Position numbers and translations under genes: made by a program. From positions 5,993,001 to 6,057,000 of the forward strand of contig NZ_CP052859.1 of NCBI RefSeq assembly GCF_012935695.1: a stretch of DNA of 64,000 nucleotides. The letters are read 5' to 3'. A model generated the notes under the pieces. The model ran no database searches. It had not been told where the DNA came from and worked only from the letters and a program-made list of their open reading frames with translations. Of this stretch, positions 54,235-62,804 are shown piece after piece. This DNA comes from Pseudomonas sp. ADAK18 (GTDB lineage Bacteria; Pseudomonadota; Gammaproteobacteria; Pseudomonadales; Pseudomonadaceae). Position 1 is the first letter of the stretch. Each line of letters opens with the position of its first letter.

Positions 54235-54849
54235 GTGATCAATGGAAGTCTATCCAAGGTATTAATTAGCATTGGTTTTGTCAGTGCTGCATTTATTGCT
54301 TACGACACATTCGCGAAAAACACGGTAGAAGACTTAGGAGCAAACAACAAATTAGCTCAATCAGGCATTTTTGATGACTGGGAAAGTGGAAGTGTCATTT
54401 TATTGATAAGGCACGAAGAGCGCTGCGACCGCTCAAGTAACCCATGCCTAGGCCCAGAAGATGGGATTACACTGTTTGGAAGCCAGAAAGCAAAAGAAAC
54501 TGGCGCTCTTATAAGATCACATTTTTTATTAGATAATTCTGATATTTTTACCAGCCCAACCACTAGAACAGTTCAAACATCAGAATTTATGCTGGGCAAA
54601 TCAATCCTTTTACCAGGCCGAGAGACTATTTGCGGAAGCGACATAGTTAAAAAACTACAAAAGCATAAGGTCGTCAACAAAAATCTTATAGTAGTGACTC
54701 ACAATACATGCATTAATGACTTAGTAAAGGCCAGTAACTACAAAAAATCAGATAATCCTGAGTATGGAAGTTTGCTTTTTGCAAAAATATCAAACGCAAA
54801 TAAAATGCACATTTTCGGAAAATTAAATCCTGGCGACCAACCTAGATAA
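54235..54849 (+). CDS. Histidine phosphatase family protein, membrane-anchored or secreted
   Basis: A 204-aa protein starting with GTG. An N-terminal hydrophobic segment (KVLISIGFVSAAFIAYDTFA) acts as a signal or anchor. The phosphatase core has the RHE box ILLIRHEERCDRSSNPCLGP, in which RHE carries the phospho-accepting His, then GITLFGSQKAKETGALIRSH and the second His in LIVVTHNTCINDL. This is the branch-2-like group that includes Ais/PmrG periplasmic phosphatases of LPS heptose; exact substrate is not known. It is AT-rich and surrounded by IS scars, so it was acquired horizontally. Confidence 0.82.
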   Translation: MINGSLSKVLISIGFVSAAFIAYDTFAKNTVEDLGANNKLAQSGIFDDWESGSVILLIRHEERCDRSSNPCLGPEDGITLFGSQKAKETGALIRSHFLLDNSDIFTSPTTRTVQTSEFMLGKSILLPGRETICGSDIVKKLQKHKVVNKNLIVVTHNTCINDLVKASNYKKSDNPEYGSLLFAKISNANKMHIFGKLNPGDQPR

Positions 54850-54910
54850 TTGCTTATAGGCAAGCCCGTTGTGACCTTCACAGTAATATGGCTACCGCGC
54901 TCCCTGACGA

Positions 54911-55141
54911 TTACTGGCGGCACTGAAAGTCGTCCGGTCTCCGATAGCTATACGGGTGACCGAGGATATTCCGCGAACGTTCCTTGAACGCATGAGCCGG
55001 GCTGTGCGATAGGTTGAACGTGGTCACCTGGGACTGTTCGTCGATTCGAAAATCGGAAAAGCAACGCTCGAAAGTGGTACAGCCGTTTGATGAGCCTCCG
55101 GGGCGAACTGTGCTCTGAAAGGTCATAGAGTTGAGCTGCAT
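54911..55141 (-). CDS. Hypothetical small protein
   Basis: A 76-aa frame starting MQLNSMTFQSTVRPGGSSNG; the ATG at 55141 is preceded by AAGGA at good spacing. The protein is polar with three Cys (NGCTTFERC and near the C-terminus). No family recognised, no signal peptide. It could be a real small gene or a fragment; the ribosome site is the main support. Confidence 0.45.
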   Translation of the reverse strand: MQLNSMTFQSTVRPGGSSNGCTTFERCFSDFRIDEQSQVTTFNLSHSPAHAFKERSRNILGHPYSYRRPDDFQCRQ

Positions 55142-55165
55142 ATTGTGTTCCTTGCATAAGAACAA

Positions 55166-55594
55166 TCACGATTACAGATATTGTGCGTGAATCAGGCAAG
55201 GCAAGACTATAGGCCTCCAGCGAATGTCCGCTTCTGGCCGATTCTGTTGAAAAAGTCGGCGGCAGTTTTTGAGGCATCAAAGTACACGTCGGAGATTAAA
55301 ATTTCGAATATTCGCAGAGCCTTTCAGGCTGAGATTTCACATAAATACGTGCTGAGGAGGCGTTTTCACCACCCCATCCTACAGTGTTCTGAAAAAACCG
55401 ACTATTTCAACAGAATCGACCAAAAGCAGCCCGTCAGAGCAATTCAGATTACCCATCATCAGGCTTGCCCGCCGCGATTCTGAACTGCCCTTAAGGACGG
55501 CTAGCCTGCTCTTGACCCCTTCAGCTTGGCCAGCCCTTGTTTGATGTGGCCAGCGTTTTCACCGATTGTTGGCGCTTATTTAAAACTGACCCAG
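55166..55594. other. Gene-poor region with an inverted-repeat pair
   Basis: About 430 bp. GATTCTGTTGAAAAAGTCGG at 55240-55259 is matched in inverted orientation at 55398-55417 with 19 of 20 bases. The ~178-bp interval between the outer ends has no gene, so this resembles a miniature inverted-repeat element or a solo-deleted IS. Confidence 0.55.
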
Positions 55595-56430
55595 TGGGGA
55601 TGCGGACAAAAACTTGGACTGGGTTATGCCGCGAAGCCCAGGCTTTCACGATACTCAATGGGACTGAGCGCGCCGAGGGAAATCTTTATACGTTTTTCGT
55701 TGTACCAGCGAATGTATGAATCCAAGGACTGAATGAACTGCTCGATGCTCGTTGACTGCCAGTTGTGAGGATAGAACAGCTCCGTTTTCAGTCGGCCGAA
55801 GAAACCTTCACAAGCCGCGTTGTCAGGTGAGCAGCATTTGCGCGACATCGAACGAATCAGCTTCGCATCAGCGATGCGCGATAGCCAGCCGGGCCAGCGG
55901 TAGTGAGCGCCACGATCGGAGTGAACAACAGGCCGTTTATCGTTGCTGGCCACCGTTTTGACAGCGGCATCCAGCATCGTGTTCACAAGCTCGGCGTCGG
56001 GACGCGTGCCGATCGACCAACTGATTACCTTCCCATCGAAGCAGTCGATCATGGGGGACAGGTACACCTTGCCGGCCGGGATCTGGAACTCCGAGATGTC
56101 GGTCAGCCATTTCTCATTCGGAGCTAGGGCCCTGAAGTCGCGGTTGAGGAGGTTTTCCGGCGCCGGACTGATCTCCCCGAGGTAGGAACCGTATCGACGC
56201 CGTTTCGGTTTGGCGACGACTAGGCACTCCTGCTTCATCAAACGCTGCACCACCTTCTCTGAAAGGCGCACACGCTGCCTGCTCAACGAAGCTCGCATCC
56301 GACGGTAGTCGACGAATAGTTGCCCCGGTTCGCTTGCCCAGTTTGATGTAGAGCTTGACCGCTCGGATACGGTCTTCGTATGAATACATGAACTACCTCC
56401 AGGTAGTCCAAGATTTCCGCCGCATCCCCG
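55595..56430 (-). mobile_element. Internally deleted IS3-family element (IS150-like group)
   Basis: Ends are inverted repeats: GGGGATGCGGACAAAAACTT on the left and, reading in from the right, GGGGATGCGGCGGAAATCTT, with CTTGGACT conserved in both. 836 bp remain, less than a full-length IS3-family copy (about 1.2-1.5 kb). The start of orfA is fused by a deletion to orfB. Confidence 0.85.
55624..56389 (-). pseudogene. IS3-family transposase remnant (orfA start joined to orfB)
   Basis: From 56389 the frame reads MYSYEDRIRAVKLYIKLGKR, an orfA N-terminus, then shifts. In another frame orfB continues from about 56300: RQRVRLSEKVVQRLMKQECL, then EKWLTDISEFQIPAGKVYLS (first Asp), VVHSDRGAHYRWPGWLSRIA (second Asp) and EGFFGRLKTELFYPHNWQST (Glu), to 55624. 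The missing middle shows an internal deletion, so the transposase is dead. Confidence 0.88.
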
Positions 56431-56545
56431 GTTAATGCAGGCTGACTGCGGCTGAATTAGCACTTGGCCGCCATGCCAGTAGAGGCGGATTAGGGGGGCT
56501 ATAGAGTTCGGAAAGAATCGTACGCTAAGCCCCGTGGGAATCCAC

Positions 56546-56878
56546 TTACATCGACTTGATCGAAACTACTTCAACAAATCGGTATTTTTTCCTAGCCACC
56601 TTGGTAGCTTCTTGCTCCGCCTGGAGGGTACTCAGCGTATCAGCCTCATGGACCATCTCATACGTCTTGCCTTCAAATTCATTGCCCACCCGCAGGGTAA
56701 CTCTCAGCCTGGGAGTGAATGGTTTCGTGACTTTCTTTTTCTCAGCCGTTTTTGCCGACTGGGTGCTCACGATATCAGCGAGTGGCTTTTGCACTGGAGG
56801 TGCATTGTCCTGCTCTAATTGCTCGCCATCACCGAACAATGCCCGGCGCATCTCTTCTTCAGCTAATTCTGAGTTCAT
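56546..56878 (-). CDS. Hypothetical island protein
   Basis: A 110-aa protein from the ATG at 56878 (MNSELAEEEMRRALFGDGEQ). A disordered, Lys-rich linker (about 40-60, AKTAEKKKVTKPFTPRLRVT) leads to a small alpha/beta domain (VTLRVGNEFEGKTYEMVHEA). No known family recognised. It is the only intact-looking gene between the IS scars and the right-end cassettes. Confidence 0.6.
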   Translation of the reverse strand: MNSELAEEEMRRALFGDGEQLEQDNAPPVQKPLADIVSTQSAKTAEKKKVTKPFTPRLRVTLRVGNEFEGKTYEMVHEADTLSTLQAEQEATKVARKKYRFVEVVSIKSM

Positions 56879-56890
56879 GCAAATTCTCAA

Positions 56891-57369
56891 AGGGCTTGTT
56901 ATGAGTAGCTCGCACGATTCTATCAGGATGACGAATTGCGCTATCGCTTCCTTACGAAGCTCGGAGAAGTCGTAAGTATTCTTCGATCAATCATGGCCCT
57001 GGACCTACCGAGGGGAGAGTAGGGGCTACCGCTCTTTACGGTCAGCGATCCTGGTGAAGGTGTTGACGTAGATCTGCCGGCCCTTGATCAGATGCGGCGC
57101 TAAGTCTTCTCCTCAATAGCTTCACATCAACGCGTCGGCGTTTAGTTGTCCGTGCCCTTGCACACTGCGCTTACCGCGTGACTTTAAGAGTCAATGAAAA
57201 ATTGAAACAGGAAGGGTTGCTCAAGGCTCCAGTGGTTCATCAGTGGTGATGTAAGCGCAATGTTCACCAAACTTCATAAAGGTTAGGACACGCAAGAGGA
57301 TGTTAGCTGGGCGGATGAGCAAGCGCAGCAGCATATAAATCAGCCCTTTGTGGCTATGAGGATACCAAC
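56891..57369. other. Intergenic region with a repeat copy and a gene remnant
   Basis: About 480 bp. A minus-strand stretch ending near 57020 reads LIKGRQIYVNTFTRIADRKE without a start codon, a possible gene remnant. One copy of the double CGCGTGAC motif lies at 57164-57185 with a degenerate downstream hairpin. No intact gene is seen. Confidence 0.5.
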
Positions 57370-57768
57370 ATGACGTTATCTGGACTTTTTGAAAAGCTTG
57401 GTGCTCCTCTCAACAACCCGCGCTGGTCGTGGGGCAGCGTCAGAGATTCTGATGGTGTGATATTTCTGCGTGTTTGGCAGGATGGCACCAAAAAAATCGG
57501 TGAGAAGCGATACATCTGGGTTTTTGACGAAAGCCTTCAATCGAGTAGCTTGGGAGCTGACGAGCGTCTGCGCCATACACGGCTGCTACAGGCCGGATGC
57601 CCATGTTATTTAGTCATGTGTGAAGCGATGGACACCAGCGCAACCGTCCGAGTGGTTCGAGGCTTTAATAAAAATGAAGTCTTCGAGGCAGGAGAGATAT
57701 TGTTGTTTGAAGGGGCTTACTGGCTTGAGCTCAAAGGAAGGGTTCCCGCTGACGGGCTTTTCATTTGA
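57370..57768 (+). CDS. Hypothetical protein in right-end cassette
   Basis: A 132-aa soluble protein (MTLSGLFEKLGAPLNNPRWS; VIFLRVWQDGTKKIGEKRYI; ATVRVVRGFNKNEVFEAGEI), a mixed beta/alpha composition with many Trp. Similar short modules occur as stand-alone island proteins, but I cannot name a function. It lies between two copies of the CGCGTGA repeat element (57164 and 57821), like the next gene. Confidence 0.7.
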   Translation: MTLSGLFEKLGAPLNNPRWSWGSVRDSDGVIFLRVWQDGTKKIGEKRYIWVFDESLQSSSLGADERLRHTRLLQAGCPCYLVMCEAMDTSATVRVVRGFNKNEVFEAGEILLFEGAYWLELKGRVPADGLFI

Positions 57769-57807
57769 GGTGGGAGCCGTTTGGTAGTTTGGTCTATTGG
57801 TGGGAGC

Positions 57808-57965
57808 ACACAGCGTAATGGCGTACGCACCGCGTGATTTCTGAGCTTATGAAAAACAAAAGCAGTAAGGGCTGCTCAGAAGCTCTGTGGCGCGCCAGCG
57901 GGAGCGAAAGATCCATGTTGGGAGGACTTATTGCCGGCGCCTCAGCGTGTCTGAGGGAGGCTGAG
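57808..57965 (+). repeat. Repeat element copy A (about 155 bp)
   Basis: Direct repeat of 58441-58596. Shared parts in order: GCACCGCGTGA, TATGAAAA.CAAAAGCAG, GGGCTGCTCAGA, CGCGCCAG, GAACGAAAGA-like, TTGGGA, TTGCCG.CGCCTCAGC and TGTCTGAGGGAGGCT. The AGCAG/CTGCT and CCTCAGC/GAGG segments can form hairpins. Confidence 0.85.
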
Positions 57966-57985
57966 AAGCTTAAGGAGATGCATTT

Positions 57986-58402
57986 ATGAAATATTGCTCG
58001 GTGTCACTTGCTCTGCTGCTTTGCGCCTGTGCAAGAGCCCCCACTCCTTTGCAACTGGCAGAACAGCACTTATGGGAGCAACAGTTGTTAACACATGTAC
58101 AACTGTTCAAGTTTTACCCAGCAAACGCTCAGGCGCAGAGGCTAGAGGGTCAGGTTAATGCCGAATTTACCATCGATGCTCAAGGCAGCTTGGTGCGTGA
58201 GCACATTATCAGTAACTCAGGCTCTGAACTTTTCATCCTGGCAGTGCAGGCATCTCTTTCGGCTGCATCACCAATGCCCGCGCCACCTGCCTCAGTTCTA
58301 AAGGAAGGCAAGGTCGACGTGCGCGCTCCCTTTATATTTTGCCTGGACCAATCATGCGCGGAGCAAGCTATACACGGTGAGGCCATCGATAGGCAGAGAT
58401 GA
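57986..58402 (+). CDS. Small lipoprotein with TonB C-terminal-like domain
   Basis: A 138-aa protein with a lipoprotein-type signal (MKYCSVSLALLLCACARAPT, probable lipid Cys in LCAC). The mature part has the TonB C-terminal pattern: YPANAQAQRLEGQVNAEFTI, then DAQGSLVREHIISNSGSELF and LAVQASLSAASPMPAPPA, without the Pro-rich spacer or transmembrane helix of true TonB. So it is a TonB_C-like lipoprotein of unknown role. It is flanked by direct repeats A (57808) and B (58441). AAGGAG precedes the ATG. Confidence 0.82.
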   Translation: MKYCSVSLALLLCACARAPTPLQLAEQHLWEQQLLTHVQLFKFYPANAQAQRLEGQVNAEFTIDAQGSLVREHIISNSGSELFILAVQASLSAASPMPAPPASVLKEGKVDVRAPFIFCLDQSCAEQAIHGEAIDRQR

Positions 58403-58440
58403 TTTTATGTGGAACATGAGTGTGTACTTTCAATTAGGTG

Positions 58441-58596
58441 CTCTTGTGCGCACCGCGCATACCGCGTGACTTCAGAGGCTATGAAAAGCAAAAGCAGAGA
58501 GGGCTGCTCAGAGATCCTATAACGCGCCAGGAGGAACGAAAGAGCCACGTTGGGACGGACGGTATTGCCGACGCCTCAGCTTGTCTGAGGGAGGCT
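58441..58596 (+). repeat. Repeat element copy B (about 155 bp)
   Basis: Second copy of the element at 57808-57965, 630 bp apart, same orientation. It begins with the double motif CACCGCGCATACCGCGTGAC and ends with TCTGAGGGAGGCT. It lies directly before the attR region. Confidence 0.85.
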
Positions 58597-58693
58597 CTCA
58601 ACCTGACAATCTAAATTAGATTAAATCTATTCAGCTTTTTGTCGCTGCTCCATAAATCCCTTGGACACCTTTCAATCACACTGTCAAAGCACC

Positions 58694-58718
58694 TTGGTCC
58701 AGAAATGGTCCAGAGACC
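58694..58718. repeat. Direct-repeat pair inside attR (probable arm sites)
   Basis: GGTCCAGAAAT then GGTCCAGAGAC, an 11-bp stepped repeat 63 bp inside the right end. The left end has GGGCCAGAAAC and GGGCCAGATGG at 10307-10328. Equivalent placement and orientation at both ends suggests integrase or excisionase arm sites. Confidence 0.65.
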
Positions 58719-58735
58719 ATAAGATCGCAGGCAAT

Positions 58736-58770
58736 AAAAAACCCCAAGGACAGATTGTTCCTTGGGGTTT
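58736..58770 (-). terminator. tRNA-Phe terminator
   Basis: AACCCCAAGGA pairs with TCCTTGGGGTT across a short loop; on the minus strand it is followed by a T-run (GGGGTTTTTTATT). It directly follows the tRNA 3' end. Confidence 0.9.
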
Positions 58771-58780
58771 CTCGGTATTT

Positions 58781-58825
58781 TGGTGCCCAGAGACGGAATC
58801 GAACCGCCGACACGGGGATTTTCAA
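58781..58825. repeat. attR: 45-bp direct repeat within tRNA-Phe
   Basis: Identical to attL at 10186-10230. The repeat covers the CCA end, acceptor, T-arm, variable loop and part of the anticodon arm of the intact tRNA gene, so integration kept the tRNA functional. Confidence 0.95.
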
Positions 58826-58856
58826 TCCCCTGCTCTACCGACTGAGCTATCTGGGC
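58781..58856 (-). tRNA. tRNA-Phe (GAA anticodon)
   Basis: On the minus strand a 76-nt cloverleaf starts GCCCAGATAGCTCAGTCGG (acceptor and D-arm), has anticodon arm GGGGATTGAAAATCCCC with GAA in the loop, T-arm GGCGGTTCGATTCCGTC, and ends with an encoded CCA (TCTGGGCACCA). All four stems pair. It is the integration target of the island. Confidence 0.97.
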
Positions 58857-58959
58857 AACGGGGCGCATTAAACTGGTTTTTCAGGGGGTCGTCAAGCAAG
58901 TTTTCAAAAAATATTTAATTATTACCGTCGCTTACGTTCCAACCCCCGATTTTGATCAA

Positions 58960-59232
58960 TTATTCAGCAGGTGGCACGTAACCGTCGGCCTTGGCGTATT
59001 CCTCGCCGGAAAAGAACTTGTCCATCTCGCCCTGAAGATATTTGCGGTCTTCGGCGTTCATCATGTTCAGGCGCTTTTCGTTGATCAGCAGGGTCTGGTG
59101 TTTTTGCCAGTCGGCCCAGGCCTGGGCAGAGACGTGATCGAAAATATCCTGACCCTTGGCACCCGGAAACGGGGCGCGCTCCAGGGCGGGCAATTCTTCG
59201 TGGTATTTGCGGCACATGATGGTGCGGGTCAT
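58960..59232 (-). CDS. yggX: YggX Fe(2+)-trafficking / oxidative damage protection protein
   Basis: A 90-aa protein, the normal length of the family. It starts [20 protein letters not shown] with the conserved Cys7 and continues [39 protein letters not shown] and [16 protein letters not shown], all diagnostic. It protects Fe-S proteins and is commonly cotranscribed with mutY; here its start overlaps the mutY stop by 4 bp. Confidence 0.97.
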   Translation of the reverse strand: MTRTIMCRKYHEELPALERAPFPGAKGQDIFDHVSAQAWADWQKHQTLLINEKRLNMMNAEDRKYLQGEMDKFFSGEEYAKADGYVPPAE

Positions 59233-60296
59233 GACGAAACTCCTGCGTTCAATACATCGGCCGCGCGCTTCAGCAGTTTTTTCACCGGGGCGGCAAGGCC
59301 CAGGCGCGGCGGGGTGGCGAGGTTATACCAGAGCCAGTCGGCCTCGGCCACGTGATGGGCGGATTCCTGGACCTGGACCAGCCAGGGTTCGATAGCCAGT
59401 TGGAAGTGGCTGAAGGTGTGGATCAGGCTTGGCAGCTCCTGCTGTTTGCCCAGTTCCAGCGAGTGCTGGTTGGCCAGATGCTCCAGGTCGCTCAGGTCAT
59501 CCAGCTCTGGCAAGCTCCACAGTCCGCCCCACAAGCCCGTAGAAGGGCGACGGTAAAGCAGAATTGCGCCCTCGCCATTGGCCAGCAGCGGCATCAGCGT
59601 GCGCTTCTGCGGGACGGTCTTGCGTGGCTTGGGAATCGGGTAACGTGTCTCCAGGCCAAGCATGTGGGCTTCGCAGCCCTTTTCCAGCGGGCAAAGCAGG
59701 CAACTGGGCTTGCTGCGGGTGCAGAGGGTGGCGCCCATGTCCATCATCGCCTGGGTGTAGGCGTTGACGCGGGTCTGTGGTGTGAAGCGCTCTGCGGTGG
59801 CCCACAGCTGTTTAGCGACCTTGGGTTCGCCCGGATAGCCTTCCTGGGCGGTAAAGCGCGCCAGCACCCGCTTGACGTTGCCATCAAGGATCGGCGCCCG
59901 CAGGCCCATGCTCAGGCTGGCAATCGCGCCTGCGGTGGACAGGCCAATACCCGGCAGCTCAATGAGCTTCTCGACATCCCGAGGGAATTCGCCAGCGTAT
60001 TGAGCAACGACGATTTTTGCGGTCTTTTGCAGGTTGCGGGCGCGGGTGTAGTAACCCAGCCCGGTCCACAGGTGCAGCACTTCGTCTTCCGGTGCGGCGG
60101 CCAGCGCTTCGACCGTTGGCAGGGAGGCCATGAACCGGTCGAAGTAATTCAGCACCGTGCTGACCTGGGTCTGCTGCAACATGATTTCCGAAACCCACAC
60201 TCGGTAAGGCGTGATGCCCTGTTGCCAGGGCAGGTCGTGGCGGCCGTGACGGTCATACCAATCCAGTACCGCCGTTGAAAATTGCTCGGCTCTCAT
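59229..60296 (-). CDS. mutY: A/G-specific adenine glycosylase MutY
   Basis: A 355-aa base-excision repair enzyme that removes adenine opposite 8-oxoguanine. Visible: [20 protein letters not shown] with the catalytic Glu, helix-hairpin-helix [18 protein letters not shown], the catalytic Asp in [13 protein letters not shown], and the 4Fe-4S loop C-x6-C-x2-C-x5-C ([17 protein letters not shown]). A NUDIX-like C-terminal domain (about 230-350) recognises oxoG. It overlaps asmA and yggX by 4 bp each, forming one operon. Confidence 0.98.
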   Translation of the reverse strand: MRAEQFSTAVLDWYDRHGRHDLPWQQGITPYRVWVSEIMLQQTQVSTVLNYFDRFMASLPTVEALAAAPEDEVLHLWTGLGYYTRARNLQKTAKIVVAQYAGEFPRDVEKLIELPGIGLSTAGAIASLSMGLRAPILDGNVKRVLARFTAQEGYPGEPKVAKQLWATAERFTPQTRVNAYTQAMMDMGATLCTRSKPSCLLCPLEKGCEAHMLGLETRYPIPKPRKTVPQKRTLMPLLANGEGAILLYRRPSTGLWGGLWSLPELDDLSDLEHLANQHSLELGKQQELPSLIHTFSHFQLAIEPWLVQVQESAHHVAEADWLWYNLATPPRLGLAAPVKKLLKRAADVLNAGVSS

Positions 60297-62509
60297 CGTT
60301 TGAACAGGCCTTTGAGTGCGTCTTTCAACTGCGGATTGACCTTATCGAGCTTCTCTTCCAGCTTCTCGCTGATCTTGTTGCCGGCCGCCTTGAGAGCGAC
60401 CTGGCTCAGGCCGTCCTTGTCCAAGCGGCAAGCCTTGGCACCCAGTTCCAGCGGGCCACGGCAGCGCAAGGGCACTTCGATGCCCTGGAAGTTCGAGCCC
60501 ACCTGGCAGGCCGGGTCCGGCATATCGCGTTTATCGCCTTCGACAATGATGCCGACGCGGTAGTCCATGCCCAGCACCCGCAGGTCGACATCACCGTTGC
60601 CGTTGACCGTCAGGCCCGGGATACGCACTTTCAGGTCCGGATTGCTGGCCACGCCGTTACGGAAGGTCAGGTTGCCCTTGAGTTCCTGGAACGGTGTGTC
60701 CTTGCCCCGTGGCTCGCTGCTGAGGGTCTTGCGGTTTAGCAGGGCTATGCCGGTGCACAACTGCTGTTCGATGTTGGCATTGAGCAGCACGCCGTCGGTG
60801 ATCACGAAGCTGGCGGTACCGTTGAGGCTGTCGATCAGGGCTTTCTGGCTGTTGCCACGGCCGCTCACGTTGCTGTCGAGGGTGACCTGGCCTTTGATCG
60901 GCGGGTTTTTCCCCTGGGCTTGCAGGATGCGTTCTACCGGTACTTGCTTGATGTGGGTTTGCAGGGCCAGCACCGGGATATCCTGGCGTACGTCGAGGTT
61001 GCCGTTAGCCTGGAAGGTGCCGTTGTAGAGGCCGCCGCTCAAGGTATCGAGTTTGAGTTGGCCGTCCAGGCCGGACGCTTTCAGCACGGCGTTCTGGATG
61101 GGCAGCTTGCTCAGCGTCAGTTGATCGAAGGCTAGGTCAGCATTCACATCCAGGGTGCGCAGGCGTGTCAGCGGCAACAGCTTGTCGGTGCTCCAGGCGC
61201 CTTTGGTCGGGGCGTCCGGCAGCGGCGAGTTGCCACCGGCGGCCATGGCGCCGGCTTCGCTGCTCTGGACTTCGGCCTGGCGGGCGACGGCGGCACTGTT
61301 GGCCGCTTCGGACTTGGCCGGCAGGTAGTTGTCGGCGTTGAAGGTGTCGGCCTTGAGCTGTAGGCGCAGGGATTGCTTGGCGAAATCATCCACGGCGATG
61401 CGACCGGTGAAGGTGCTGCCGTCGAGCTTCAGGTTGAGGTCTTCCAGGGCCAGGCTGGTGGGCGTGCCCGTGAGACGGCTGACCATTTCGACCTTGCTCA
61501 GGCTACCCGGCGCCATGGCCGGCAAGGTGTGGCCGACGCTGTCGAGAAACTTGGCCAGGTCGAACTGCGCGATCGACAGGGCGCCGCTGATCTGCGGGGT
61601 CTTGTCCAGGTCATTGACCTTCAGTTCGCCCAGGGCGCGCAGTTGGTTCGCCGAGAGTTTCAGGCCGGTCCATTCGGCAATGTTGGCTGCCAGGTCCACC
61701 AGCAACTGGCCCTGGGTGGCGAATGTCACGGTCTTGCCTTGCAACGGCTCGCCGGTGGCTTCACCGGAGACTTTCATGTCTTCGAGCTGGTACCGCTTGA
61801 GGGCGCGCTGAATGCGCAAATTGCCGTTGAGCTCGGTCTTGACGCGCATGACCGGCTGATTGGTGCCGAAGAATGCTGTGAGCTTCACCGGGATGCTGGC
61901 ACCGTCGTGTATGGCGCCGGCGCTCAACTGGATGCTTTCGGCGCTGAACTGCTTGCCCGTCTGCTCGTCGTTGTATTCCACGCGGGCGTTATTGATGGTC
62001 AGGCTGTCGATGTCCAGGCGGATCGGCTGGGGCGGCTTTTCAGGCTTGGGCGGCGTGGCAGGTTCAGTGACGGCGGGCGCATCGGGGGTTGTTCCCGCGA
62101 CCGGTACATTCTTGCCGATGTCTTCCCAGTTGCCGTGGCCATGCACATCTTTGTTCAGGCGCAGGTTCAGGCCTTCGACACGCACATCGCTCATCTGCAC
62201 TTCACGGCGCAGCAAGGGCAGCACTCGCACTGACAGGCCGAGCATTTGCAGGTCGGCGAACGGTTGGGTCGGATTGGTCAGGGTCGCCACACTGGCTTCG
62301 TGCAGCTCAAGGCCCAGCCAAGGGAACAGGCTCCAGCCGATGTCGCCATTGAGCGTCAGCTCGATATGGGCCTTGTCGCGGGCTATCTGGCGGATCTCGT
62401 CTTTATAGTCGTTGGGATCGAAGAGATGGGTCAGGGCAAAGCCTAGAGCCACAATGATCAGCAACAGCCCGAGAAGTACCAGACCCAGGATTTTGCCGAA
62501 CGCTTTCAT
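60293..62509 (-). CDS. asmA: AsmA-family protein
   Basis: A 738-aa inner-membrane-anchored periplasmic protein of the AsmA family, linked to outer-membrane biogenesis and probably phospholipid transport. The start ATG at 62509 is chosen because AAGGA lies at good spacing; an upstream TTG adds nine residues. One N-terminal helix (KILGLVLLGLLLIIVALGFA) precedes the AsmA domain: FDPNDYKDEIRQIARDKAHI, LNGDIGWSLFPWLGLELHEA. The C-terminal AsmA_2-like part includes NGTASFVITDGVLLNANIEQ. First gene of the asmA-mutY-yggX operon. Confidence 0.95.
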   Translation of the reverse strand: MKAFGKILGLVLLGLLLIIVALGFALTHLFDPNDYKDEIRQIARDKAHIELTLNGDIGWSLFPWLGLELHEASVATLTNPTQPFADLQMLGLSVRVLPLLRREVQMSDVRVEGLNLRLNKDVHGHGNWEDIGKNVPVAGTTPDAPAVTEPATPPKPEKPPQPIRLDIDSLTINNARVEYNDEQTGKQFSAESIQLSAGAIHDGASIPVKLTAFFGTNQPVMRVKTELNGNLRIQRALKRYQLEDMKVSGEATGEPLQGKTVTFATQGQLLVDLAANIAEWTGLKLSANQLRALGELKVNDLDKTPQISGALSIAQFDLAKFLDSVGHTLPAMAPGSLSKVEMVSRLTGTPTSLALEDLNLKLDGSTFTGRIAVDDFAKQSLRLQLKADTFNADNYLPAKSEAANSAAVARQAEVQSSEAGAMAAGGNSPLPDAPTKGAWSTDKLLPLTRLRTLDVNADLAFDQLTLSKLPIQNAVLKASGLDGQLKLDTLSGGLYNGTFQANGNLDVRQDIPVLALQTHIKQVPVERILQAQGKNPPIKGQVTLDSNVSGRGNSQKALIDSLNGTASFVITDGVLLNANIEQQLCTGIALLNRKTLSSEPRGKDTPFQELKGNLTFRNGVASNPDLKVRIPGLTVNGNGDVDLRVLGMDYRVGIIVEGDKRDMPDPACQVGSNFQGIEVPLRCRGPLELGAKACRLDKDGLSQVALKAAGNKISEKLEEKLDKVNPQLKDALKGLFKR

Positions 62510-62804
62510 GGGCGAGTCCTTGTATGTCGATTTCAAAAATTAGCCAAAGAGTATAACGCCCGTGGACGTACGGCTGTTTATGGATCGTTACATGGTGTCA
62601 AACAAAGCAGATATCCCGAAAAAGGTGATATCAGTTTGGTTTTTCTGTCATCCACAGATGCTAATCTCTGCGTGTTCGTCCGCCTTCTGCGACTAAACGT
62701 CGCGCCAAAAGGGAGCTTTACTCAATAAAACGGCCACGCCTTGCGTGCAAGGCCGAGGGAGAGAGCGCCTGACGGACACATACTAATAACTGGGGGAAAC
62801 ACCA

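Noticed and set aside
57164..58596. Integron gene-cassette array
   Set aside because: No integron integrase of the IntI type and no attC-like core sites (GTTRRRY) are visible; only the layout is similar.
58611..58868. Frames across the tRNA-Phe gene and its terminator
   Set aside because: The region is fully explained by the tRNA, terminator and att repeat.
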